A stretch of 64,000 bases of DNA from an uncultured Eubacteriales bacterium (lineage in GTDB: Bacteria; Bacillota; Clostridia; Oscillospirales; Acutalibacteraceae), in the NCBI GenBank assembly GCA_900540085.1, contig UQEU01000003.1, forward strand, positions 1-64,000, in the 5' to 3' direction. The notes under the pieces are model-generated. The model had not been told where the DNA came from. It saw nothing but the letters and a program-made list of their open reading frames with translations, and searched no databases. The translations under genes were made by a program, and so were the position numbers. Shown here one piece after another: positions 36,545 to 45,163 of this stretch (positions are counted from its first letter, which is position 1; every line of letters starts with the position of its first letter).

Positions 36545-37153
36545 ATGAGTTACGACAAAAATGTTTTGTTCAACATCAGTTACGGACTTTACATTCTCAG
36601 TGCAAATTCATCAAACACAGACAACGCTTGCGTTATCAACACTTTAAGCCAAATTACAAGCAGTCCCGATACTGTTTGCGTCACTGTTAATAAAAAGAAT
36701 TTTACAAATGAAATGATTAAAAAATCAAAAAAATTCAATGTTTCTATTCTCAGTACGGATGCAGATTTTGAACTTATTAAAAGATTTGGATTTCAAAGCG
36801 GTCGTGACATAGATAAATTTGTCGGTTTCAAAGATATGTACAGAAGTCAAAACGGCATCTACTTTATAAACAAAGGTGCAAACTCTTTTATAAGCGTAGA
36901 TATAGATGAAATAATTGATTTTGATACACACGATATGTTTGTCGGTCATATAACGGATACAGCCGTACTTTCCGACAAAGAAAGTTTGACATACTCATAC
37001 TATCAAGACAATATAAAACCAAAACAAAATGATAACAAAAAGACGGGTTATGTTTGTACCGTATGCGGATATATTCACGAAAGCGATACTTTACCTGATG
37101 ATTTTGTATGTCCTGTCTGCAAACACGGTGCTTCTGCTTTTGTAAAACTTTAA
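36545..37153 (+). CDS. Flavin reductase-rubredoxin fusion (high-molecular-weight rubredoxin, Hrb type)
   Basis: A 202-residue protein joins a flavin reductase split-barrel domain (residues 1-150, with NISYGLYILSANSS and CVINTLSQITSSPDTVCVTV) to a C-terminal rubredoxin domain. The iron ligands are in YVCTVCGYIHESD and FVCPVCKHG. The same fusion in Moorella, called Hrb, passes electrons from NADH to the oxygen/NO-reducing flavodiiron protein FprA. No fprA gene is next to it in this window. AAGGGGG precedes the ATG at 36545; an earlier in-frame ATG lies upstream of that site and is not used. Confidence 0.9.
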   Translation: MSYDKNVLFNISYGLYILSANSSNTDNACVINTLSQITSSPDTVCVTVNKKNFTNEMIKKSKKFNVSILSTDADFELIKRFGFQSGRDIDKFVGFKDMYRSQNGIYFINKGANSFISVDIDEIIDFDTHDMFVGHITDTAVLSDKESLTYSYYQDNIKPKQNDNKKTGYVCTVCGYIHESDTLPDDFVCPVCKHGASAFVKL

Positions 37154-37282
37154 AATTTTAAAGACTGAAAACTGAAATTTGTTTTCAGTCTGCATTTTTT
37201 ACACAGATTTTACAACTATTTAAAAAAATACGGTTATGTTTAATGTATTCTAAATGAAAGAAAAGTAAAAAGAGGTGTTTTT

Positions 37283-37957
37283 GTGGCTTTAATTTACATA
37301 GTCGAAGACGATAATTCTATCAGAGAACTTGAAAGTTATGCACTTAAAAATATAGGCTATGAAGTGTGCGGCTTTGAAAAAGGAAAAGAACTTTACAAAG
37401 CTCTTGAAGAAAAATTGCCCGACCTTATCATATTGGACATAATGTTACCTGAAGAAGACGGAATTTCAATACTGAAAAAACTCAGAAAAAGTCAGTCAAC
37501 AAGTTCATTGCCTATTATGATGGCAACGGCAAAAGATACAGAAATGGACGCAGTAAAAGCACTTGACAACGGTGCAGACGACTATGTTTCAAAGCCATTC
37601 GGCGTGATGGAATTTTTGTCGAGGGTAAAAGCTCTGCTCAGAAGAAGTGAAAGCAAATCAAACGCTCACAAATGGGTATATGAGCAACTCAATTTAGACG
37701 ATGAAAAACACCGTGTAACAATAAATGATGAAAAAATCGAACTCACTTTTAAAGAATATGAGTTGTTAAAATATTTACTCATAAACAAAGGAATTGTTCT
37801 TTCAAGAGAAAAAATTATGGACACAATTTGGGGCTATAATTTTGAAAGCGAGAGCAGAACTGTTGACGCTCATATTCAAACACTCAGAAAAAAACTCGGC
37901 CCTATGGGTTCTGTTATTAAAACCGTGAGAAATGTCGGTTATAAACTTGGTGAGTAA
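37283..37957 (+). CDS. OmpR/PhoB-family response regulator
   Basis: A 224-residue regulator with a receiver domain (acidic pocket VEDD at 8-10, phosphorylation site Asp52 in IILDIMLP, conserved Lys in VSKPFG) and a winged-helix output domain with KEYELLKYLL and RTVDAHIQTLRKKLG. A GTG start follows AGAGGTG. It is paired with the histidine kinase two bases downstream. The likeness to PhoP/PhoB suggests envelope or phosphate stress, but the signal cannot be read from the sequence. Confidence 0.94.
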   Translation: MALIYIVEDDNSIRELESYALKNIGYEVCGFEKGKELYKALEEKLPDLIILDIMLPEEDGISILKKLRKSQSTSSLPIMMATAKDTEMDAVKALDNGADDYVSKPFGVMEFLSRVKALLRRSESKSNAHKWVYEQLNLDDEKHRVTINDEKIELTFKEYELLKYLLINKGIVLSREKIMDTIWGYNFESESRTVDAHIQTLRKKLGPMGSVIKTVRNVGYKLGE

Positions 37958-37959
37958 CA

Positions 37960-38976
37960 ATGAATAAAAAAATATTTCTTAAAGAGTGTGCTTTTTCAAT
38001 AGGCATTTCTGCAATTTGTTTTGCAATGTTTTCGACAATACTTTTTTCCGAAAACTCTTTTTCACAAAGCACAGCAATAAAACTCACAGTTGCATTTTGT
38101 ATCGTATGTGCCGTTTCGGTATTGTTTTCTGCATATTCATCAAAGAAAATAACAAAAAATGTTGCAGACCAGATAAATGAACTCGGCAACAATTTGAAAA
38201 ATATAGACAGAAAAAAAATCGACAAAGAGTTTGTACCGTTTGTTGACGCATTGACAAATTACAAAAAAGAACTTGCGAGAGTTGACAAGTTAAAAAAACA
38301 GTTTACGGCAAATGTTTCACACGAACTGAAAACGCCTATGACTTCAATAAGCGGATATGCCGAAATGCTTGAAAGCGGAATTGTCAACCCAAACGATGTT
38401 CAAAAAATAGGTCACATCATTCACAAAGAATCAAAGCGACTTATAAATATTTCAAACGACATCATCCAACTTTCTCAACTTGAAGACGGCGACCAAACAA
38501 GAAGTTACGAAACAGTTGATTTGTATGAAATAGCCGAAGACTGTGTTGCCGCAATCGGTTTTCACGCAGAGAAAAAAAGTATATGCTTAAAAATGGACGG
38601 CGAACATATTAAAATCAAAGCCAACAAAGGACTTCTTGCCGAACTGATATATAACCTTGCTGACAATGCCATACGCTACAACAAAGCAGGCGGAAATGTT
38701 TGGATAAGTGTAAATGATGAAGACGACAAAGCCGTTTTAAGAGTAAAGGATAACGGTATAGGTATTCCCGAAAAATATCGTCAAAGAATTTTTGAAAGAT
38801 TTTTCCGTGTTGATAAAAGCCGTTCAAAAGAGACGGGAGGAACGGGACTCGGTCTTGCAATAGTTAAGCACATAGTCCTCTATCACAATGCAGAAATTTC
38901 AATCGACTCTAAACTCGGAGAAGGAACAACTTTTAAAATTGTTTTTGACAAAATGGATAAACAAAAAAATGCTTGA
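37960..38976 (+). CDS. Sensor histidine kinase
   Basis: A 338-residue membrane kinase with two N-terminal helices (about residues 10-29 and 41-60) and only a short extracytoplasmic loop between them, so the signal is probably sensed within the membrane or by another protein. The dimerisation/phosphoacceptor site is VSHELKTPMTS (His121). The ATPase part has ELIYNLADNAIRYN (N box), VKDNGIGIPE (G1) and GGTGLGLAIVKHIV (G2). It starts two bases after the response regulator and ends within a terminator stem. Confidence 0.94.
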   Translation: MNKKIFLKECAFSIGISAICFAMFSTILFSENSFSQSTAIKLTVAFCIVCAVSVLFSAYSSKKITKNVADQINELGNNLKNIDRKKIDKEFVPFVDALTNYKKELARVDKLKKQFTANVSHELKTPMTSISGYAEMLESGIVNPNDVQKIGHIIHKESKRLINISNDIIQLSQLEDGDQTRSYETVDLYEIAEDCVAAIGFHAEKKSICLKMDGEHIKIKANKGLLAELIYNLADNAIRYNKAGGNVWISVNDEDDKAVLRVKDNGIGIPEKYRQRIFERFFRVDKSRSKETGGTGLGLAIVKHIVLYHNAEISIDSKLGEGTTFKIVFDKMDKQKNA

Positions 38977-39000
38977 AGCAATATTGCTTCAAGCATTTTT
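38967..39000. terminator. Terminator after the two-component operon
   Basis: A 14-bp stem (38967-38980 with 38985-38998) with a four-base loop followed by T residues. It contains the kinase stop codon and also serves the convergent YbaK gene. Confidence 0.82.
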
Positions 39001-39465
39001 TTATGTCAAATCGAAAAGAGAAAAACGAATTACTTTAGATAAATCATTTAAAGATACTTCAACCTGATACCCTATTTTCCCTGCACTGAAGATAATTGTA
39101 TCAAAATTTTCAGCACTTTTGTCTATTACAGTCGTAAAAAACTTTTTCATACCGATTGGAGAACAACCTCCGTGAATGTAGCCCGTAAGTGCCAAAAGTT
39201 CTTTCGACTTAATCATCTCTATCTTTTTTTCACCTACTGCCGCTGCACCCTTTTTTAAATCAAGTTCTTTTTCAACAGGCACAACAAAAACATAGTTCTT
39301 ATTTGATTTACCTATGGTAACAAGTGTTTTAAAAACCTGCTTCGGATTTTGTTTCAATACAGACGCAACTTCTGTTCCGCTCAAAGCGTCGGTATTTGCG
39401 TAACTGTAACTTTTATACTTGACTTTTTTACTGTCAAGCACTCTCATAACATTTGTTTTTTCCAT
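39001..39465 (-). CDS. YbaK/EbsC-type aminoacyl-tRNA deacylase
   Basis: A 154-residue protein of the YbaK family, which hydrolyses Cys-tRNA(Pro) formed by mistaken charging. Landmarks are VYKTLV-like QVFKTLVTIGKS, KELDLKKGAAAVGEKKIEMI with the conserved Lys, and LTGYIHGGCSPIGMKKFFTTVID. The last carries the GxxSPxG motif of the family. It is a single-gene unit. Confidence 0.9.
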   Translation of the reverse strand: MEKTNVMRVLDSKKVKYKSYSYANTDALSGTEVASVLKQNPKQVFKTLVTIGKSNKNYVFVVPVEKELDLKKGAAAVGEKKIEMIKSKELLALTGYIHGGCSPIGMKKFFTTVIDKSAENFDTIIFSAGKIGYQVEVSLNDLSKVIRFSLFDLT

Positions 39466-39490
39466 AATGTCAATATTACCTATAAAAACA

Positions 39491-39512
39491 CAGGGAAGCC
39501 GTAACTTCCCTG
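39491..39512 (-). terminator. Terminator after oadG-like gene
   Basis: An 8-bp stem (39491-39498 with 39505-39512) followed on the minus strand by TGTTTTT. It lies about 10 bases past the small membrane protein gene. Confidence 0.72.
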
Positions 39513-39522
39513 TTGTTATTTT

Positions 39523-39738
39523 TTATTTCTTATTTTTATCGTCCTTTTTTTCCTTTTTCTTACCTGAAAAAACTTTATTTAAAAGGTATGTTACCAAAAC
39601 GATAAAACCTAAAACAAGGAAAATACCGACCATACCGATACCCATTACAGGCAAAGTATCTTTCCAAGAATCAACATGAATAGATTGAGACGCAACAAAG
39701 AACGAAGAAATCATTGCTAATAAATTACACATCTGCAA
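39523..39738 (-). CDS. OadG-like small membrane subunit of Na+-pumping decarboxylase
   Basis: This 71-residue protein has one membrane helix (MGIGMVGIFLVLGFIVLVTYLL, residues about 32-53) and a highly charged Lys/Asp tail. That is the shape of the gamma subunit (OadG/MmdC family) of sodium-translocating decarboxylases, which assembles with the beta subunit encoded seven bases upstream. The assignment rests mainly on size, topology and neighbourhood, because gamma subunits are poorly conserved. Confidence 0.75.
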   Translation of the reverse strand: MQMCNLLAMISSFFVASQSIHVDSWKDTLPVMGIGMVGIFLVLGFIVLVTYLLNKVFSGKKKEKKDDKNKK

Positions 39739-39745
39739 TACCTCC

Positions 39746-40903
39746 TTAAATTAAATCTGCAACAAGTGTAAGGATAAGTCCGCCTGCGATAACAGAAGCG
39801 ATTTGTCCCGAAACATTGACACTGATAGATTGCATAAGAAGGAAGTTTTGGTTGTCTTCTTTAAGTCCCATTTGGTTAACAACACGACCGCTCATCGGGA
39901 AAGCAGATATACCTGCCGCACCAATCATTGGGTTAACCTTTTTGTCTTTCGGAAGGAATACATTGAGAAGTTTTGCAAAGCAAACACCGCCGACTGTATC
40001 GAAAATGAAAGCAACCAAACCGAGAGCAAGAATAAGAAGTGTCTCGGGCTTCAAGAACTTGTCTGCCTGCATATTGAGTGCAACTGTAATACCGAGAAGA
40101 AGTGTAATGAGATTTGCAAGTGCATTTTGTGCTGTTTCCGAAAGTGAATTAAGTACACCGCACTCACGAATAAGGTTACCAAACATAAGGAAACCTACAA
40201 GAGCAACCGATTTAGGAGCAACAAGTCCTGCAACAGCAGTTACGATAATCGGGAAAAGAATTTTTGTTGTTTTTGAAACTTCGCCCGGATGATATTGCAT
40301 TCTGATACGGCGTTCTTTTTTTGTTGTAACAAGTCTGATAAACGGAGGCTGAATAATAGGTACCAAAGCCATATATGAGTAAGCCGCAACCATAATTGGA
40401 CCTAAATAATCACTTCCGAGTGTATTTGCTACGAAAATTGCAGTAGGACCGTCGGCAGCACCGATAATAGCGATAGAAGCAGCGTCCTTTATATCAAAGA
40501 AGAAGCCTGCAATGAAGAATGTCAGGAAAATACCGAACTGAGCGGCAGCACCGAAAAGCATCAACCACGGGTTTTTAAGAAGAGGACCGAAGTCAATCAT
40601 TGCACCTATACCTATAAAAAGAAGGAGCGGGAAGAGTTCGTTTGCTATACCTGCGTTAAACAGTACATTGAGAACAGCCTCGCCTTCTTCGGCAGGATTG
40701 TGTGCAATAGCACCCGACATCGGTAAGTTTGCGAGAATTGTACCAAAACCCATTGGGAGTAATAATGACGGTTCCATTTCTTTTTTTATCGCAAGATAAA
40801 TAAGCAAACCGCCGATTACCCACATAAATACCATTCCGATAGTTATGTTTCCGAAATTGGAAAAGAGTTCGGCAAATGTGTTTAAAATGTTTAATTCAAT
40901 CAT
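39746..40903 (-). CDS. Sodium ion-translocating decarboxylase subunit beta
   Basis: The 385-residue membrane subunit that couples biotin-linked decarboxylation (of oxaloacetate, methylmalonyl-CoA or glutaconyl-CoA) to Na+ export. Conserved family features are IGAMIDFGPLL, IGAADGPTAIFVAN with the functional Asp, a LVPIIQPPFIRL loop and GRVVNQMGLKEDNQNFLLMQ near the C-terminus. GGAGGTC precedes the ATG. The carboxyltransferase alpha subunit and biotin carrier are not in the window, so the substrate is undetermined. Confidence 0.93.
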   Translation of the reverse strand: MIELNILNTFAELFSNFGNITIGMVFMWVIGGLLIYLAIKKEMEPSLLLPMGFGTILANLPMSGAIAHNPAEEGEAVLNVLFNAGIANELFPLLLFIGIGAMIDFGPLLKNPWLMLFGAAAQFGIFLTFFIAGFFFDIKDAASIAIIGAADGPTAIFVANTLGSDYLGPIMVAAYSYMALVPIIQPPFIRLVTTKKERRIRMQYHPGEVSKTTKILFPIIVTAVAGLVAPKSVALVGFLMFGNLIRECGVLNSLSETAQNALANLITLLLGITVALNMQADKFLKPETLLILALGLVAFIFDTVGGVCFAKLLNVFLPKDKKVNPMIGAAGISAFPMSGRVVNQMGLKEDNQNFLLMQSISVNVSGQIASVIAGGLILTLVADLI

Positions 40904-41034
40904 TTTAGACCTCCGTTTATTTAGTTTGTTAAAATATTAATTTTTACAAATTAATACAGCATTTATATTATATATGAACAGAAACTTATGTCAATAATAT
41001 TTTGAAAATTACTTTGTTAATATTTTACAATATA

Positions 41035-43071
41035 TCAATTTCCGACATAATTTTCTCTGAACATATCCGATATTTTATCTGCAAGCAATTTATTTTTCGG
41101 ATTATCCAAATTAAAATCTTCTTCAAGTATTTCTTCAGCCGCATTTTTAGTTAATTCTATCATATCAAAATCGGTGAGCATATCGGCTATTTTTAAATCA
41201 GGCAAACCGTTTTGTCTTTTCCCGAAGAAATCACCGGGTCCCCGCATTTTAAGGTCGAGTTTCGCTATTTCAAAACCGTCTGAAGTTTTTTTCATAGCCA
41301 TCAATCTTTCTTTTGCATTTTCGGTTTTCGAGTCCGAAACCAAAATACAAAACGACTGACTTTTTCCCCGTCCTATTCTTCCTCTGAGTTGGTGCAAAGC
41401 AGACAGACCGAATCTTTCTGCGTTTTCAATCAACATTACTGTGGCGTTAGGGACATCTACCCCGACTTCAATTACGGTAGTTGACACAAGAATATCCGTT
41501 TTACCGTCTGAAAAATCTTTCATTACTTTTTCTTTGTCCTTTGCTTTCATTTTACCGTGAAGAAGTCCTAAAGAATAGTTTTTAAAATCATTTTCACAAA
41601 GCGATTCAAAATACTGTTTTGCACTTTTTAACTCGGACTTTTCCTCTTCGTCTTCAACAAGAGGACAGACAATATATGCCTGTTCGCCCCGTGCTATCGC
41701 TTTTTTTATAAAATTATAAATTCTTTGATGATATGTGGAATTGACAACATCTGTCCTGATTTTCTGTCTTCCGGGAGGAAGTTCATTAAGAACGGAAATG
41801 TCAAGATCTCCGTAAATCGTAAGTGCCAAAGTTCTCGGAATAGGCGTGGCGCTCATTACAAGAGTATGAACGCACTCTCCTTTCATTGCGAGACTTGCCC
41901 TTTGTTCTACACCGAAACGATGTTGTTCGTCGGTTATGACCAAACCGAGATTTTTAAACTCAACATCATTTTGAATTATTGCGTGAGTTCCTACGAGAAG
42001 GTCTATCTGACCGTTCATCAAAAGTTCTTTAATCTCTCTTTTCTGTTTTGCTTTTGTCGAGCCTGTAAGCAATGACACTTTAAAACCTGCATCGCTCAAA
42101 AGATTTGTAAGCGTTTCATAATGCTGAACGGCAAGTATTTCCGTCGGTGCCATCAACGCACACTGAAAACCGTTTTTTACGACATCATATATTACACCCG
42201 ACGCAACTGCAGTTTTACCCGAACCGACATCTCCTTGAATAAGTCTGTTCATTGCAAAACCTTTTTTCATATCCGTCACACAGTCAAAAATGGCATTTTT
42301 TTGTGCATTCGTAAGTTCAAACGGCAAAAGTTTAAAATACTCGTTTAAAAAATCTTCTTTCAAAACAATGCCTGTTTTCGACTTTTTTTTGTGTTTAAGT
42401 TTTGCAAAGCCTAAATTTAACACAAGCAATTCTTCAAAAATCAACCGTTTTTTAGCCTGTTCCAATTCCGTGTTGCTTTTCGGAAAATGAATTTTATGCA
42501 TTGCAAAATTCAAATCAACAAGTGAATACTTTTCACGGATTTTATCATCGAGTGTTTCATCAAAGACAATATTTGACAATTCATTTTTTATTATCCTGCC
42601 TATCGTTTTTGATGTAAGTTTTTCAGTTGCACGATAAACAGGAGTAATAGCGTCTGCATCTTCAAACCGTTCTATTTGCGGTGAACTCATAGATGCATAA
42701 GTAAGTCCGAGTGTAACTTCTCCGAAAAGAATATAGTCCTCATATATTTTAAGTGAATTTGCAAGATATTTATTGTTAAATATTGTAACTTTAATGATTG
42801 TTTGACCGTCAGTAAAGTTGCACTTATACAGAGTCAGACCTTTTCTTATTTTATTTTCACTGACAACGGAAATCAAAGTTGCTTTTATTGCAGACTTTTC
42901 TCCCATAATTGTCTGTGCAACAGTTTTAAGTTGTGATTTGTCCTGATATGCTCTCGGATAATAGTGAACAAGGGCGTCTGCATTGAAAACGCCCAATTTG
43001 TTGAATAATTCAGCCCTTTTTTCGCCTACGCCCTTAACATATTGAATATTTTTTAAAAGTTCTGTGTTCAT
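41035..43071 (-). CDS. recG: ATP-dependent DNA helicase RecG
   Basis: RecG remodels stalled forks and Holliday junctions. The 678-residue protein has the N-terminal wedge (KNIQYVKGVGEKRAELFNKLGV), then the helicase core: RLIQGDVGSGKTAVA (motif I), MAPTEILAVQHYE (Ia), VGTHAII, ITDEQHRFGVEQR (II), MSATPIPRTLALT (III), VSTTVIEVGVDVPNATVM and LSALHQLRGRIGRG (VI). The TRG motif and a conserved C-terminus follow. Its start codon shares one base with the stop of the DAK2 gene (TAATG), a conserved Firmicutes arrangement. Confidence 0.96.
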   Translation of the reverse strand: MNTELLKNIQYVKGVGEKRAELFNKLGVFNADALVHYYPRAYQDKSQLKTVAQTIMGEKSAIKATLISVVSENKIRKGLTLYKCNFTDGQTIIKVTIFNNKYLANSLKIYEDYILFGEVTLGLTYASMSSPQIERFEDADAITPVYRATEKLTSKTIGRIIKNELSNIVFDETLDDKIREKYSLVDLNFAMHKIHFPKSNTELEQAKKRLIFEELLVLNLGFAKLKHKKKSKTGIVLKEDFLNEYFKLLPFELTNAQKNAIFDCVTDMKKGFAMNRLIQGDVGSGKTAVASGVIYDVVKNGFQCALMAPTEILAVQHYETLTNLLSDAGFKVSLLTGSTKAKQKREIKELLMNGQIDLLVGTHAIIQNDVEFKNLGLVITDEQHRFGVEQRASLAMKGECVHTLVMSATPIPRTLALTIYGDLDISVLNELPPGRQKIRTDVVNSTYHQRIYNFIKKAIARGEQAYIVCPLVEDEEEKSELKSAKQYFESLCENDFKNYSLGLLHGKMKAKDKEKVMKDFSDGKTDILVSTTVIEVGVDVPNATVMLIENAERFGLSALHQLRGRIGRGKSQSFCILVSDSKTENAKERLMAMKKTSDGFEIAKLDLKMRGPGDFFGKRQNGLPDLKIADMLTDFDMIELTKNAAEEILEEDFNLDNPKNKLLADKISDMFRENYVGN

Positions 43072-44726
43072 TACTCTACCGAAACTATGAAGTAATAAAT
43101 CGGCTGACCGCCTTCAATTATTGTAATTTCAGCGTCTGAACCGAGTTCTTCTTTTAATTTTTCTTCAAGTTGCTGTGCCTGTTCTTCCGTTGCACCCTCA
43201 CCGTATATTATTGTAACAAGTGATTTTTCATCGGTAAACAAAGACATAGTTGTATCATAAGCAACTTTAACAACATCACTGTCATCTATAAATCTTATCT
43301 TACCTTCGGCAAGTCCCATAATTTGACCTTGCTTGATTGGTTTTGAATCAAATTCACTGTCTCTTGCCGCAAATGTTACACTGCCTGTGCTGACATTTGA
43401 AGCGGCTTCTGTCATCATTTCCTTATTGTCTTCTGCTGAACTTTCGTCATCAAAAGAAAGTATTGCAGAAATACCCTGCGGAACTGTTTTTGTCGGAAGA
43501 ACAATGACATTTCTGTCCTCAACAATCGGTACTGTTTGCTGAGCCGCCATAATGATATTTGAATTGTTAGGCAAAACAAATACATTTTTTGCGGGAGTTT
43601 TCATTATGGCATTATAAATATCATCTGTTGACGGATTCATAGTCTGACCGCCCGACACAACAACATCTGCTCCAAGGTCTTTAAACAAAGACTTCACACC
43701 GTCGCCTGCACAAACACATACAAAACCAAAATCGTTTTCAGGCTCTGCAATCTTGCTTTCTTCTTCGGCTTTGCTTTCTTCGGAAGCATTTTGATGCTGA
43801 TAACGCATATTGTCAATTTTAATGTTTATTAATTGTCCGTACTTCAAAGCGTGCTGAATAACATTGCCCGGTTCATTTGAATGAACATGGACTTTAATGA
43901 TATTTGCATCGTCAACAACTACTACGCAATCGCCGATTGACTCAAGATACGCTCTCAAAGCAAGAGGGTCTTTTTTACAGTTTCTGTCCTTTTCAATCAA
44001 AAATTCAGAACAGTATCCAAACTCAATATCGCCGTCTGCGTCGCCGACAACTGACTTACTTACACTTTGAACGGGCTTTACACCGTCTCCATCAATCAGT
44101 TGAACTATTGAGCCGTTCTTAAACACACTTTTGATACCCTGAAAAATAAGTAAAAGTCCCTGTCCACCAGCATCTACAACGCCTGCTTTTTTAAGTACGG
44201 GTAACAAATTCGGTGTGTCATCAAGAGCCTTTTGAGCAGCTTCAAGTGCAGTATTGCAAACAGTTTCAATATCTGCTTCGGGATTGCTTTCAACAAGTTC
44301 TTCAGCAGACTCTGCCGCTTTTCTTATTACAGTCAAAATTGTACCTTCAGTAGGCTTCATTACAGCCTTATAAGCTGCATCGCTGCCCGACCTCAAAGCC
44401 TTTACGACATCTGTTGCCTCTGCCGCTTCAAGTCCTTTAAAGCCTTTTGACATACCTCTGAAAATGAGTGAGAGTATTACGCCCGAGTTTCCTCGTGCGC
44501 CTCTCAAAAGAGAAGATGCGGCTGTTTTTGCAGCCTCCGACAAAGTGCAGTTGTCGGGAAGCGTTGCCACATCTCTTGCGGCAGCGCCTATTGTCATACT
44601 CATATTTGTACCCGTATCGCCGTCAGGAACAGGAAATATATTCAGTGCGTCAACAGCGGCACGATTGTTTGAAATGTTATTTGATGCGGAAATAATTCCG
44701 TCTCTAAACATTGCGCCAGTTATCAT
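43071..44726 (-). CDS. DAK2-domain protein, FakA/YloV type (fatty acid kinase)
   Basis: A 551-residue protein with an N-terminal DAK2 nucleotide-binding domain (residues about 1-200; FPVPDGDTGTNMSMTI binds metal and ATP, and SLLRGARGNSGVILS is the family hallmark), and a C-terminal DAK1-like/DegV-related part. FakA phosphorylates fatty acids held by a FakB (DegV) protein so exogenous fatty acids can enter phospholipids. No fakB gene is seen here. It is preceded by an Asp23 gene and followed by recG, the conserved yloU-yloV-recG cluster. Confidence 0.9.
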   Translation of the reverse strand: MITGAMFRDGIISASNNISNNRAAVDALNIFPVPDGDTGTNMSMTIGAAARDVATLPDNCTLSEAAKTAASSLLRGARGNSGVILSLIFRGMSKGFKGLEAAEATDVVKALRSGSDAAYKAVMKPTEGTILTVIRKAAESAEELVESNPEADIETVCNTALEAAQKALDDTPNLLPVLKKAGVVDAGGQGLLLIFQGIKSVFKNGSIVQLIDGDGVKPVQSVSKSVVGDADGDIEFGYCSEFLIEKDRNCKKDPLALRAYLESIGDCVVVVDDANIIKVHVHSNEPGNVIQHALKYGQLINIKIDNMRYQHQNASEESKAEEESKIAEPENDFGFVCVCAGDGVKSLFKDLGADVVVSGGQTMNPSTDDIYNAIMKTPAKNVFVLPNNSNIIMAAQQTVPIVEDRNVIVLPTKTVPQGISAILSFDDESSAEDNKEMMTEAASNVSTGSVTFAARDSEFDSKPIKQGQIMGLAEGKIRFIDDSDVVKVAYDTTMSLFTDEKSLVTIIYGEGATEEQAQQLEEKLKEELGSDAEITIIEGGQPIYYFIVSVE

Positions 44727-44742
44727 TTAAAAGTCCTCCGGG

Positions 44743-45102
44743 TTAGTTCTTTAATTCATCAACATATACATTCACTGTCTCGACTTTGAGGTCGGTTGCT
44801 TCTTCAATTGTATATCTCACTTTATTTACAATACTGCTTACAATGGCATTGATATTTATACCGTATGTTACAGCAATATGCAAATCAATAATGAGCGAAT
44901 CATTTTCGCTTTTTACGGTAACGCCTTGATTTGTTGTGTCAAAATCATACTTTCCTTTGAGTGCGGAACGAATGGTTTGCACAGGGTTTGAACTAACCAT
45001 ACCGGCAACACCAAAACATGAAGATGCGGCTTTTCCTACAAGTTTTGAAAAATAGTTGTTTGTGATTTCAATATAACCGTTTTCTGTTTCTGTTCTTATC
45101 AT
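44743..45102 (-). CDS. Asp23/Gls24 family envelope protein (YloU type)
   Basis: A 119-residue Asp23/Gls24-type protein. It shows the ITNNYFSKLVGKAASSCFGVAGM start and the LHIAVTYGININAIVSSIVNKVRYTIEEATDLKVETVNVYV end that define the family (written in part). In Staphylococcus Asp23 is membrane-associated and linked to cell-envelope stress. It is the first gene of the unit with the FakA-like kinase and recG. A GGAGGCTATATA site precedes the ATG. Confidence 0.92.
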   Translation of the reverse strand: MIRTETENGYIEITNNYFSKLVGKAASSCFGVAGMVSSNPVQTIRSALKGKYDFDTTNQGVTVKSENDSLIIDLHIAVTYGININAIVSSIVNKVRYTIEEATDLKVETVNVYVDELKN

Positions 45103-45163
45103 TATATAGCCTCCTTAATATATTTTATGAAAATTTCTTTTCTTATTGAATTTTATATTTATC

